From Melastoma dodecandrum (taxonomy: Eukaryota; Streptophyta; Magnoliopsida; Myrtales; Melastomataceae): a stretch of DNA of 64,000 bases. The notes below the pieces were generated by a model. It saw nothing but the letters and a program-made list of their open reading frames with translations. It was not told the origin of the DNA and did not search any database. Position numbers and translations under genes: made by a program. Each line of letters opens with the position of its first letter. Within the stretch, counting starts at the first letter, position 1. The DNA is taken from contig JARUPY010000537.1 of the NCBI GenBank assembly GCA_029817715.1, forward strand, positions 2,480,001-2,544,000, in the 5' to 3' direction. Positions 1 through 10,455 of this stretch are shown piece by piece.

Positions 1-787
1 TTATTGTAAGCCAAGACAACATCCCTATGCAACAAATTATCAAAAACTGCATTTGGCATACATATCGACGAGCGCATTACCAGAAAGAGGCACGAGTTAT
101 ACCCGAGCGCGTACACATTATCATGAACCTGCCTGCCAGCTTCCAAGAGTGCCATATTGGCACAAGCCCAACAACATCGAAAGCACGAGCGGATCAACAA
201 TCTCAACCCTTTCCAGGTTCATCTCCACGTACAGCTCCATTGCATTGATGTCCTTCCCACTTTGGAGGAGAACTGATATCAATGCAGTCCAGCTGTACAA
301 GCTCCACACCGGTGCTACCCGAAAAACTTCAGCAGCATCGTCCTTTCGTACACTCCTCACATACACGTAGATCATGGACGTCCAGGATACAGGGCTCTTG
401 AGGACAATCCCATCGAAAACCGCTCGGACGTCATCCGGCAGCCCACACTTGGCATACATATTAACCAAGGATGATTTCAAAACATCGTCACCACAGTACG
501 GGGATGCCCAGAAGTTCTCATGGGCCTACCGGCTGACCCTTGGGACACCCAACTTGGCACAAGACTTGACCAGCGTCGCATACCCAAAGTGGTCGGGCAG
601 CAACCCGTCTTGAGAAGACATCGCGGGGAGCACCAAAACCACAGCGAAGGGACGACCCTACTTGTTGTAAGCGGAGAGGGTCGAGGAGACGAACCCAGTC
701 TCGCTGGGGCATTTCGTCGAAGAGTTTGCGAGCGTGGTCGAGGAGACGACACTTGACGGATACATCGAGGAGGATGTTGGGTAACAC
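1..787 (-). pseudogene. PLS-class pentatricopeptide repeat (PPR) pseudogene, cut by the window edge
   Basis: Read on the minus strand, this stretch carries successive PPR motifs such as KSSLVNMYAKCG, RAVFDGI, SWTALIS and, near its 5' end, HARKLFDEMPQRD. The order of motifs resembles Arabidopsis At4g14050-type PPR proteins, which bind organellar RNA for editing or processing; this match is from memory. The frame is broken several times. After the MPQRD motif the homologous frame shifts and meets a TAG near 655. It continues as LPDHFGYATLVKSCAKLG and hits another TAG near 532. It then shifts again into the 121-480 segment, and the last part (FLVMRSSICMPN, about 40-90) is in yet another frame. 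The N-terminal part is missing and the 3' part lies outside the window. I infer a decayed, non-functional copy. Confidence 0.82.
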
Positions 788-1402
788 GCGACGGACATAT
801 TCATATGCATAAAAAAACTATCTTCTTCTAGCCCCGAAAATTCCTTTATATTTAACATTCATATGCATATCATAAATTATATTGATTTTCATTACACGAA
901 TTTAATTATTATTTAAGGCATGATTTTTATTGCAATTAAAACTTTAATATAGAACACAAATTTCTTACTTTTTTAATTCTGAACTTTGTAGAATACTAGA
1001 TACCCATTTATTTCAACCAGTTAGTGTTATGACAAATTAGTAGTTGTTGTTTGATTTATTTTGTTTTAAAATTATTCTAATAAGACCAGCTGTTCTTATA
1101 TGATTATGACACTAAATTGAATTTATGAATTTTCATAATGCTATTACATGATTTCAGTATTGGTGAATAATGAGAGTAACTAGTTGATTTTTTATGGTCG
1201 TTCACAACTTATTGGGAGAACCTTTTTTTAGAAGTACAAAACTTGAAAACTATAATCTCAACCCCAGTGTTTACAAATTAAGGGAATAGAATAATAATGT
1301 ATATAATATTGATGATAAGTTTGTCCAGATGATATAATATTTATTTATGTGTCGATTGCCTTAATTTATATATTAAGGACATGTCTATAAGGGATATCCA
1401 GT
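788..1402. other. AT-rich intergenic stretch
   Basis: No open frame of any credibility and no repeat structure was seen between the PPR pseudogene and the hAT-like element. Confidence 0.6.
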
Positions 1403-1953
1403 AAGGGTAAGCATAAATTCCGGGTAAAATCGGAAATCGGTCGGAACCGATACCATATGGTCGGTGTCCGTATAGATTCTCGAATATATTGAGTAGGTTC
1501 TATATTCTAAATTTTTGAAAAACGACACTATCAAGTACGATTTCAAGTTCTCACCTCGTAATCAACTCGGAGAACGTGAAACCTGATATAATATATTTTA
1601 ATATATAATTTATGTAATATATAATCTTTATTCTATATTTATATAAATAATTTTTATTTTAAAATTATAAATATTTTTTATTTATATTTAGTAATTTTGC
1701 ACATGTTTGAGGTTTTTTATATTGATTAAAGTAATACTTAAGGTTTTTTTATATTAATTGGAGTAACGTGATTGATTTAATGTAGAAATATTCCTATAAG
1801 CACATGGAGTCGGAACCGGTACCGGTACCAGAACCGGCGAGTTACTTCTTGGGTGGTTCTTTGGACCACAGGTAAATTTTAGGTTCTTAAAATAAGCGAT
1901 CGTCCAAAGTAGGTTCCCAATTTCACGCCTGAAACCTACCACTGATCACCCTA
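1403..1953. mobile_element. Non-autonomous hAT-like element, about 551 bp
   Basis: The ends form a short imperfect terminal inverted repeat: AAGGGTAAGCA at the left, and TAGGGTGATCA on the other strand at the right. They are flanked by a near-identical 9-bp direct repeat, ATATCCAGT at 1394-1402 and ATATCTAGT at 1954-1962. This fits the 8-bp target duplication of hAT transposons with one mutation and one extra matching base. The interior is AT-rich and non-coding, with GGAACCGG-type palindromes near both ends (about 1438-1450 and 1811-1836). No transposase is present, so it could only have been moved in trans. Confidence 0.6.
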
Positions 1954-2198
1954 ATATCTAGTGGGATATAATCTCAATACTCGCACTCTAGGTCGTGGGC
2001 GATGATTTAGTAAAAGACCAAAAAGAAAGCAAATCATGTCAAATATTCTTAAAAATAGTCTCGACCCGATACAATACACCACCAATAACTCATGCCCAAA
2101 ATTTTTCTTTGGAAATTAATTAATTACATGAGATCGAGAAAAAGGGAGAGTTAAAAAACACGGTTACTCTTTGTTTTTTCTTGCCCCAGCCCTTTTCA

Positions 2199-2477
2199 TC
2201 AGTAACGGACAAGAGTCTCGAAGCTATGGAGGCCGTCCAACTCCGGCGCAAACATAGGGGACGAGCTCCTCCTTCCGTTGTCTCGTGGCAGTGAACTCCC
2301 TTCCTCGTTCATCGGACGTAGCTGCCTCCCCGTCCCTTTTTCTTCCCCGGCTGCGAAATCCCTGGCTGAGACGGAAGAGGGAGTGGGATCCCCGGACTTG
2401 GACGTCAGGAGGGGGCGGCGCGAGCAGCCCAGGTACTCGGCCGAAAAGGCCTCGAAGGAGCTGAACATGGAGTTCAT
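2199..2477 (-). CDS. Small intronless protein, 92 aa, C-terminal FAPELDGL...FETLV motif
   Basis: The frame is open far upstream, but I chose the ATG at 2477 (MNSMFSSFEAF). A clean TATA box lies about 115 bp upstream of it, which leaves a short 5' leader. The protein begins with a hydrophobic/aromatic segment (MFSSFEAFSAEYLG) and has a polar, Ser/Arg/Glu-rich middle. It ends in FAPELDGLHSFETLVRY. Small plant proteins with this layout, including some I recall as rapidly elicited by pathogens or stress (ACRE75-like), are known, but I cannot verify the assignment and no biochemical function can be stated. No signal peptide, membrane segment or catalytic motif is evident. The two-exon gene at 6428-6833 ends in a very similar motif. 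The gene is divergently oriented to it and about 4 kb away. Confidence 0.72.
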   Translation of the reverse strand: MNSMFSSFEAFSAEYLGCSRRPLLTSKSGDPTPSSVSARDFAAGEEKGTGRQLRPMNEEGSSLPRDNGRRSSSPMFAPELDGLHSFETLVRY

Positions 2478-2590
2478 GGCAGAGAGTTGATCGATGGTTA
2501 GATTTGGAGGGAACTTCCTAGTTTTGATTTCTGAAGGCGGAAGGTGTGTTTTCCTCGTTGTAGAGCAATCACGAGAAATCGATCCTCTCT

Positions 2591-2597
2591 TTATATA
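2591..2597 (-). promoter_or_regulatory. TATA box of the 92-aa gene
   Basis: On the minus strand the sequence reads AAATATATAAAGAGAG. Initiation about 30 bp downstream, near 2560, would give a leader of roughly 85 nt before the ATG at 2477. This supports the short start over the extended open frame, which would begin upstream of the TATA box. Confidence 0.6.
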
Positions 2598-2599
2598 TT

Positions 2600-4294
2600 T
2601 GGTCCAAATAAAAATACAATGAACCAACAAATTTCTAAAAAATATAATATATATTGTTTTCTTGGTTGGACATGTGAATTCATGGAGATAGTTTTAAGAA
2701 ACTTAATGACGATGTCGGGTGGATAAGAAGACGACGGCGTTTCGGATCAGATCAAACTTGTGGAAAGCAATAATGGAGACAGAGACACGACTTTAGTTTG
2801 GAACGTGCCGAACTGAACTGACCCCTCCTGTCCAAATGTCTTAAATTGGGTTCTGGTGACGGATATAAATAATAAAAATAAAAAATATAAATTTACTAAA
2901 CGTATTAAAACTCATTAAGAGAGTCCTAATAAATACTTTTAAATTTTAGTATTAAGATTATTATTATTATTAATTTTTTTTGGAAATGGTGGACGATGGG
3001 GCCGCCTTGGAAATTTGGCCGCCAATAATAATATATATAATCCCTTAAAGTTTGTGCTGATGTATATTTTTTATTTTGGGTAATGCTGGGGGTATCCATC
3101 CAGCTTATACTCTTTAATACGATCTGTGTGATTTTTAATGAACAATAATGCGATGAAACTGCCAATTTTGATGACAAAACCCAAAACATGTTAAAAATGA
3201 AATCTTAAAAGTAAAAATGATGTTGATGATGATGAATATATATGAGTATTTCCCAATTTTAATCACGTCCAACGCCTTGCCAATTATGGAATTTACTTGC
3301 GAAGGAAAGTTTAATATACCGAATTACTTAAATTAAAGTTATATTATTATTTTATTTATGTGGTGGGAAAAGAACGGCAGGTGCGGCGGGCAATCCGACA
3401 AGAGCGACAGCTCGGAAAAAGGCCCTTTTCACGATATGTCAAATATTCGTGGGGTAGGATGGGACCAAAACATCATGCATGTCATGACAATACTAATAGA
3501 GACCGGACCACGTTAAGGGAAGGAAACACACGACATGATATACATTCCGGCCGATACAGTTAACCAGAGTGAGGTCACCTCCGACATCGATGAGGTGGAG
3601 CTCCGATGTCGTGTCACGACGAACGAATTAGAAATCCTAACACGATAGAAAAACAAATGACAATCAGACAACTACTACATGACGCTCACATGCCGAGAAT
3701 TTACATTTACTAAAAGGGTTTGGTTTTGGACATTTGCATATGTTAATATCTATGCATGTGCATATAATAATAAGAAAAAAGAGAAGAAGAAGAACTGAAA
3801 ATTATTATGATTAGGTAAAAATTAATAAGAAATTTTGTCCCTTTCTCTTTTTATGTTGTTCTCTCTATTTCTTCCTTCTCGTTCGTCCTTCTCTCTCTTT
3901 GTTTCGCAACAAGAGTGGCGTATACTTAAGTCTACGCGGGATTTCCATCCCTAGATGAAACTTTCATGTATCAGCTGTACTTAATACATGGTAAATTGCT
4001 CCTTTGATTTCGGATATGGTTGGTGTGGTTAGGAGGACACTTTTAGTATAGCATCAACAATTTCTATATAGTTCTTAACTATAATTAGGGTTAGATTTTG
4101 GTGTAAAACTATTTAGGGTTGGTGTCCTTTAGAAAGTCATCGGTTTCAAGTTTCACGGACGGAGAAAGTTGGCTCCAAGAGAGCTTTACCCCTTCTTGGG
4201 CTTGGATTGGGCTAAGAAGCCCTATGGGCTTATGAAACAAGTTTGGGATTCACAAAAACAAAATATACTTGTAATAGCCCCATAAATTGATTAG
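2600..4294. other. AT-rich intergenic stretch
   Basis: Nothing recognisable was seen apart from low-complexity AT tracts. The short open frame at 3360-3563 has no family features. Confidence 0.5.
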
Positions 4295-4303
4295 ATAAGA
4301 CAT

Positions 4304-4689
4304 GTTTTGAACCAAAATATACGATTTATGAAAAAGATTGAGTAAAGAAGGTGGACGATGAAAGAAATTTCAAATTTACCAGGTTAAAATTTCAAATTTC
4401 TAAGTCATCACTTTAAGTAACAAACTTTTATTAAAATAAGAGAAAGTCGTCAATTATAGCAACGACTTTAATTAAAACCGAAGGTGAAGTCGTCAATAAC
4501 AAGGTCAATTTTAATGAAAGTTGTCATTTAAAGTGACGAATTTTGCCAATTTTAATGAAAGTTGTGACGACTTAGGGTTTTTAAAAATTTGTCACTTAAA
4601 GTGACGACTTTAATTGTGAAAATTTGAAATTTCTTTCATCGCCTTCCCCTTTGCTCAATTTTTTCTCCTTTTTCGGTTCAAAACTGTAT
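4304..4689. mobile_element. MITE with long terminal inverted repeats, Mutator-like
   Basis: A long imperfect inverted repeat joins the two ends. GTTTTGAACC at the left pairs with GGTTCAAAAC at the right. A perfect 20-bp block, starting GATGAAAGAAAT at about 4357, recurs inverted at 4621-4640. A further block, TCATCACTTTAAGTAACAAA near 4405, pairs with 4586-4612. Each arm is therefore about 120 bp. The element is flanked by an exact 9-bp direct repeat, ATAAGACAT at 4295-4303 and 4690-4698, the target-duplication length of Mutator-like elements. The right end has five extra bases (TGTAT) between the inverted repeat and the flanking repeat. No coding capacity was seen. Confidence 0.7.
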
Positions 4690-4698
4690 ATAAGACAT

Positions 4699-5544
4699 TC
4701 AAAATTCTTCTTTCTCCTAGTTGCTAGCTTAATTGCATTTTGCAAACTTTATCTTTGTGTTTTGTGGGCTATTGGAGGTGTCGCTGAATTTAATGTGCAA
4801 AAACTGCCCACAAAATCTCTAAAAAATGCAGTACAAATCTGAACCATGGGTTAAATGTACGAAAAACAATCACTAATATAAAATGAAATTCTACTTTTTT
4901 TAGTTTGATTTTATAAATTATTTGTTTAATTTAAGGTAAGATTTCGAATAATTAAAAAGCAAAAAAAAATCATTCATCAAAATAAACTGACGAATAATTA
5001 AAACCGGAATTCGTACCAAAATCAACAGGACATATTCCATGTAGGCTCATTACTTGAGTTGTTCTTATAATTGAAAATGACGAATATAGTGTGTATTCCA
5101 GGTTTTCTGTTTTAAATTGCTTTTAAGAACTAGGTTCAATATATATAAGAGACAAAAAGAAATTTCAAATTATTAAGTTATATTATTATGAAAGATCAAA
5201 TGTCACGTACAGTAAAGATTTATGATACATTTATAGAATGTATTCAATTTGTCCAAGCATGTCCAACCGATATATTAGAAATGATCCCTTGAATGTAAGG
5301 CTAAGCAAATTGCTTCGGCTCCACGAATGGAGGATTTTATTATTTCATCAATTATTGGTTTTATATATAATAAAAAATGTTACATTTAAACCGTAGGCAG
5401 CCGAAATCGGCATAAAACCTCGTTGCTCGAATAGGTTATATATTTATATTGTAAATTATTTTACCAAATAAGTTTTCTAGTTTTAAAATTTCCCCTAAAT
5501 CAGAACACCTAATTTCTTTTAAGAAATTAAAGTCGGTGTTTTTA
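4699..5544. other. AT-rich intergenic stretch
   Basis: No gene or clear repeat structure was seen. Confidence 0.5.
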
Positions 5545-5985
5545 AAAAGGTAAAATATACGTTTATGACCTTAACTTTTGAATTAATTTTCTGTTTTCTC
5601 ATTATTGTAGTTTGTTATATAATTTTGTCACCAATTTTTATTTGGCCAATCTTGAATTTCCTGTAGCGAAAGCCAAACAAAGCATTAATATAGTGCTCTA
5701 TCAGCCACAATCGTTAAACTTCGGCTTCCAATTCACTTAATCTAGCCATCTAAATTTTAAAATAAAATAACATACTAAATGTTCTAATATTATTTTTAAT
5801 TTTTTTCCTTTGTTAGTCAATAAATAAAAAATACTTGTTCAGGCTAGTTTGACTTTTGCGCGTTAAAATTCAATATTAGCCACAGAAACAAAATCGGTGA
5901 CAAAAATATATAACAAACTAAATTAACGATAAAACAAAAATTTAACTCAAAGTTAATGCCATAAATTAATATTTTACTTTTAAAA
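5545..5985. mobile_element. MITE, family A, copy 1
   Basis: An inverted repeat of about 130 bp per arm is visible. The left arm carries GTAAAATAT, then TTTATGACCTTAAC, TAGTTTGTTATATAATTTTG and TCACCAATTTT. The right arm (about 5845-5975) carries the same blocks inverted, for example CAAAATCGGTGACAAAAAT and AACAAACTAAATTAACG. A second copy lies at 11685-12245. The element is non-coding. Exact ends and target duplication are uncertain because both borders are runs of T and A. Confidence 0.6.
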
Positions 5986-6159
5986 ACTATTTAAAAACAT
6001 TAATTAATAAATTATTTTAAAATTTTCACTATTATTTCACGAAATAATTTGCGTGACAATCCAACGTTACGTTGAAACTTAATTTTTTAAGTCGCCTTTA
6101 CCGGGAAAAGCGCACGCCAAGACGTAATAACCAGCGATTTAAATGTGTTTAATAAAGTG

Positions 6160-6263
6160 GTCTACGGCACGCGCGTGAGACTTTATCTCGGCCCGAAGTA
6201 TTTGAGGGAAGAAGAAGACAAGTGGGTGGTGGAGGTGGGGGAGAGTAGTCTACGGCACGCGCG
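6160..6263. repeat. 16-bp exact direct repeat upstream of a small gene
   Basis: GTCTACGGCACGCGCG occurs at 6160-6175 and again at 6248-6263, 88 bp apart, in the likely promoter or leader of the gene at 6428. The GC-rich sequence stands out from its AT-rich surroundings. It may be a regulatory element or a small tandem duplication. Confidence 0.5.
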
Positions 6264-6427
6264 ATTTAACCAACCCTCTCCCGCTTTGTTCTCCCCCTCC
6301 TCCATCCTCCATCCCCAAAAAAGTCTTCTTTTGGTGGTCCGGAATCCGGCGAGTCCTCTCCTCGTCGGATTTCTCATCCTCATCCTCCTCGATCGACGAT
6401 CCCCCCCCACACACACGCACACACCAA

Positions 6428-6833
6428 ATGAAGGGCTCCGTGTGCGCTCTCACGGCGACGGCGTCGTCGCTGCTCGCCGCTTCTCTTGCGACGCTCGCCG
6501 CCGCCTCCGTCGTCTCCAATGAGGTATGGAGTAATTTTGTCGATCCCTGCCGCGTCGTTTTGCTCGAGTTGTGTTCTGGATCCTGATCTGATTCTTCTCG
6601 TAACCCTAACTTTTTCAGCGTTTCTTTTTTTTCTTCTCTCTTATTTCTTTTTCTTTTCTTGTGCTTGTTTTGTTGTTGCTGTCTCGTGACGCGTATTTCC
6701 TATGGATTTCCAGGGGAATTCTTCCTACCTTAGGTCGAAGATTTTCGCCTCCGGTTCTTCGGAGAAGGATAAATTCACACCCAGGTTCGACGGGCTTAGG
6801 TTCATCGAGACTCTGGTGACGGCCCACCGGTAA
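6428..6833 (+). CDS. Small two-exon protein, 71 aa, C-terminal FTPRFDGLRFIETLVTAHR motif
   Basis: I join exon 1 (6428-6523) to exon 2 (6714-6833). The intron is 190 bp with GTATGG at the 5' side and TTTCCAG at the 3' side, and the stop is TAA. The N-terminal 32 residues are rich in Ala, Ser and Leu (LLAASLATLAAASVV), which looks like a signal anchor or targeting peptide. The C-terminus FTPRFDGLRFIETLV followed by TAHR is, from memory, the strongly conserved tail of a family of uncharacterised small plant proteins. No catalytic residues are recognised, so the function is unknown. The 5' leader contains a duplicated 16-bp GC-rich sequence. The resemblance of this tail to that of the 92-aa protein at 2199-2477 suggests a shared binding motif or distant common origin. 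Confidence 0.78.
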
Positions 6834-7073
6834 TGATCGGGTTGGACGAGGAGCTAATTTTGGACTCTTCCGAGTAGTAAGTTTTGTGTTGAACGAGAGG
6901 AGACTCTGTTTGCCCATTTTTTTGCCTTGTGGCTTCGTTCCAGTTTTGTCTGCCGGCTTATTCTTGTAATTTGTTTTAGTACCTACCCATAGCTGATCTT
7001 ATATGATGTAATTCGATAGCAACTCCAGCATCGTCAAGGATTGCAATGGAGAGAAAGTCGTTGTGTTCCGCTA

Positions 7074-7523
7074 TTGATGTTATATTCTAGGAAAACGGTT
7101 GATTTTTCCCCCCCAGTCATGGATGGCTGTCATGGTAATTGGGAACATAGCACGACCTTATTCTTGATTGGGATCTTGAGGATTACCCTGTTTTTGATGT
7201 TCTCCTTTCATCTGTATTAAAGTCATTGTTTTTAGAGCTGTTGATGTTATACTCTAGGAAAACAGTTGATTTGTTACCCCCCGGTCATGGGTGACGCTGT
7301 CGATGCAATTGGTGGCATAGCATGGTGTTGTCCGTGGTTGGGTTGGGATGTCCTGCTGACATGATGAAGAAACGGTTTGCCTGTGCTGTTCTTGCTGTTG
7401 ATGTTATAGTCGAGGAAAACAGATGATTTGTTCCCCCTATTCATGAAATAGCATGGCATGATGCGTGGTTTGTATGTCTTGCCAATTGCCCGATGAAGAC
7501 ACGGTTCGCGTGCTCTGTTCTAA
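7074..7523. repeat. Three imperfect tandem copies, unit about 160 bp
   Basis: Copies begin at 7074, 7241 and 7398, each with TTGATGTTAT, then AGGAAAAC(G/A)G(T/A)TGATTT, a C-run and a CATAGCA(T/C) segment. The spacings are 167 and 157 bp. The array lies just downstream of the 71-aa gene and may overlap its 3' untranslated region. No coding potential is evident. Confidence 0.7.
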
Positions 7524-7759
7524 CGGCTCCCCATTCACGTGTGTTCCGCGTCGGAGGATATTAGGCAGCATCTTGTTATTATTTGTTGCACTTGGTGGCA
7601 TGAACTCCATGTACCAAACCATCCTTCCTAGCACATGCGCGGACCACCCGAGAATGCTTATTGTGGCGGTCATGTTCGGGGTTAGGCTTGTTCATGTGCT
7701 ATCGATATGACTTCGTGTTTGGATCCCGGTTCATTAGCTCTATGACTATGCACATTCAC

Positions 7760-9015
7760 AATCAAGCCTGTCAATTGCGTCGGGTCATACCCTGAAATTC
7801 ACAGTTCAGATGTATTTCTTTAATCTTGCAATAGATTGTACATTTTAGAATATTTGTGATTACATTTCAACATAGTCTAATTTGGATTAGTCAATGCTTG
7901 AACATGCTGTTCCTCACTTCTAGAAATGTTTTCCCATAAACTCCAACAATACAAATAGGACAATTAATATTTTTTAATCATGCATAAATTTAATCAAACT
8001 ATTTTACTAAAAAATTATGTTGCTAGTATATTTAAAAAATAGTTAATTTAAGTTTTTGAATTATTTAGTTGGTAATCTTTCTCAATCGAAATCTGACAAC
8101 ATACTTAAAGTTAGTAGCAAACGGAACCCCCTCCTTTTTATAAAGAACTCCAATCAACTACCTCAAAAGCTGCGCCCCTGAAAGTAATTTAATATTATCT
8201 GACAAATCTATTCACTTTAATTTTTACGAATCCTGTATAAAATAACATAAACAAAATTATATGTTTTAAAGAAATAAATAAACACAGAAGAATTTAATTT
8301 TGTTATATATTAACAGAACGATTTAATTTTGCTGTATATATCTTTTTTCCGTCCGCTATTAAGATGTCTGCTTCTATTAATTCCGACTCAATTCGAATAC
8401 GACACTTGAATAAAATGAGTGGTGCGTATAATAGGTTTTGAACCGGAAAACTTTTTAAGTAAATTCAGATAATTTTTTTTTTTTAAATTTGGCTAATATC
8501 TTGAGTTTTGTGCTTTTTGAAATATTTCACAAAGTTCAACGTATAGGAATACAATATATCCTATAAACATTAATTTTATTATTTTTAACAAATTTTAAAA
8601 CTGAACTTTCAAAAAACGTTTCCTGAAATTATGGAATATTCGTACCAAATTTTCCTTACTGTAAGGTGTAACTATTAGGTGGGAGTACTTCCTTAAAAGC
8701 AAACTTGGTTTTTTAACTTTCATGATTAATATTAAATTATAACGTTATTAAACATCTTTTCCATCGCCCCCACAACGTTATTTATTACCGTTACTCATTC
8801 CCGACAGCGACAGCACATCATCCCCGACCAACGTCTCCTTCTTTCTTTCTTACCCATGCTTTCCGCTTTGAACACCTGTCGAATAACTTTAAAGACCGCA
8901 CTCACACTCTGTAAAGAGGAAAGCTTTCCCCTTGCCCGTCGCCGTTCTTCGCATATGCCCTGAGAATCCACAAAGCAAAGCAAAAGGAACTCGCGGAAGC
9001 TGAAGGACCCAAGTA
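7760..9015. other. AT-rich intergenic stretch upstream of the glucanase gene
   Basis: Nothing coding was seen. The last 250 bp before 9016 become more GC-balanced and CT-rich, as expected for a promoter and leader, but I could not single out a convincing TATA box. Confidence 0.45.
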
Positions 9016-10455
9016 ATGGCCGCCTTCTCGAGCCCGCTTCGACCCCTGCTGCTCTTCTCCGGTGGGTTTTCGTCGGTTGTGTTGCTTATTGGTTGTGATG
9101 ACAGTTGGGTTCGATGTCGATCCAATGTTGACCGGATATGTTTGTTGTGTTTGTGTAGTGTGCCTCTCTGTGATGGCTGCGACGGTGGTGGCGTCCATTG
9201 GCATTAACTATGGCCAGATAGCGGATAATCTCCCGACACCGGACCGTGCCATCCCGTTGGTGAAGTCGCTCGGTGCCGCTCGGGTTAAGCTCTACGATGC
9301 GGACCCGCGTGTCTTGCACGCGTTTGCCGGAACGGGAATCCAGTTCACGATCGGACTCCCCAACGAGCTCCTTCCTAGCATGCGGGATCCGAGCAAAGCT
9401 CAATCCTGGGTCGAGACCAATGTCCGGAGCTACCTTCCTCACACCAATATCACCTGCGTTACGGTAGGGAATGAGGTCCTGACGTCCAACGACACGGTGC
9501 TCATTGGAAGCTTGCTCGTCGCGATGGAGAACGTGCAGAAGGCGCTAGTCGGATTTGGGCTGGATAAGGTTGTCGGAGTGACGACGGCGCACTCATTGGT
9601 CATCCTGGAGACATCATACCCGCCTTCTGCAGGGCGGGTGAAGAAGGAGCTGGCAGATTGCGTGAGTGACGTGTTGGATTTTCACGAGAGGAATGGCTCG
9701 CCGTTCTTGATCAACGCCTACCCTTTCTTCGCGTACAAGGGAAATCCGAAGCAAGTCCCCTTGGATTTCGTCCTCTTCGAGACGAACCATGGAATGGTCG
9801 ACCAGTCCACAAATCTTCACTATGACAACATGCTCTTCGCGCAGATAGACGCGGTCTACTCTGCATTGGCCGCGCTCGGGCACAAGAAGGTTCCTGTCCA
9901 GATATCGGAGACGGGGTGGCCCTCCAAAGGGGATGAGGACGAGACAGGGGCGACGGCTGAGAACGCGAAGAAATACAATGGGAATCTGATCAAGGTCATG
10001 ACCCAGAAGAAGGGGACGCCAATGAGACCCGATGCCGGCCTAAACATCTATGTATTCGCATTGTTCAACGAGAACTTGAAGCCAGGGCCGACGTCCGAGA
10101 GGAACTACGGCCTATTCAGGCCCGATGGGTCACCCGCCTATTCGTTGATGACATCCGAGAGTGATCACAGCAACGTCACGACAGGGGTTGCGAGCTCAGG
10201 CAAATCTACCGGTCCATACGCGGTGGCACCCTCTGCTCCTCATCCTCAAGGCACTTCCTCGGCTTACTTGTCCATCTCCTCCGGGGAGGTAAGTTCGAAA
10301 GTATCTGTAATACAATCAATTTTAGCTCATACAATCAATCAAATCAATATTTCTTTTTGCTGATTATTTGATTAATTGCAATTTGACAGGTGGGACTAAA
10401 GTCTCAAGTGATTCCATTCATTTTTGGGATCGCACTTTGCAAGATCTTCATCTGA
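9016..10455 (+). CDS. GPI-anchored glucan endo-1,3-beta-glucosidase (GH17)
   Basis: Exons 9016-9061, 9159-10288 and 10390-10455 encode 413 aa; introns are 97 and 101 bp, GT-AG. The enzyme hydrolyses internal beta-1,3-glucan (callose) bonds at the cell surface or plasmodesmata. Exon 1 plus the start of exon 2 give a signal peptide (MAAFSSPLRPLLLFS, then CLSVMAATVVA), after which the mature enzyme starts SIGINYGQIADNLP. The acid/base Glu is about residue 121 (VTVGNEVLT) and the nucleophile Glu about 266 (QISETGWPSKG). FALFNENLKPGP and ERNYGLF are further GH17 signatures. There is no CBM43 (X8) module. The third exon adds a hydrophobic tail (VIPFIFGIALCKIFI) after a Ser/Gly-rich linker, a typical GPI signal, similar to Arabidopsis At2g27500. 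A GTG-started frame at 9062 reads through intron 1 and is not the real start. A broken copy of the 3' part lies 0.9 kb downstream. Confidence 0.92.

Noticed and set aside
2278..2490. Plus-strand open frame over the 92-aa gene
   Set aside because: Shadow of the minus-strand gene with no family features.
2478..2630. N-terminal extension of the 92-aa gene (frame open to 2630)
   Set aside because: The TATA box at 2591-2597 lies inside this extension, so the mRNA must start downstream; the ATG at 2477 is the supported start.
9062..9158. GTG-started upstream part of the glucanase frame
   Set aside because: It is an intron that happens to stay open; splicing 9061 to 9159 gives a normal signal peptide from the ATG at 9016.
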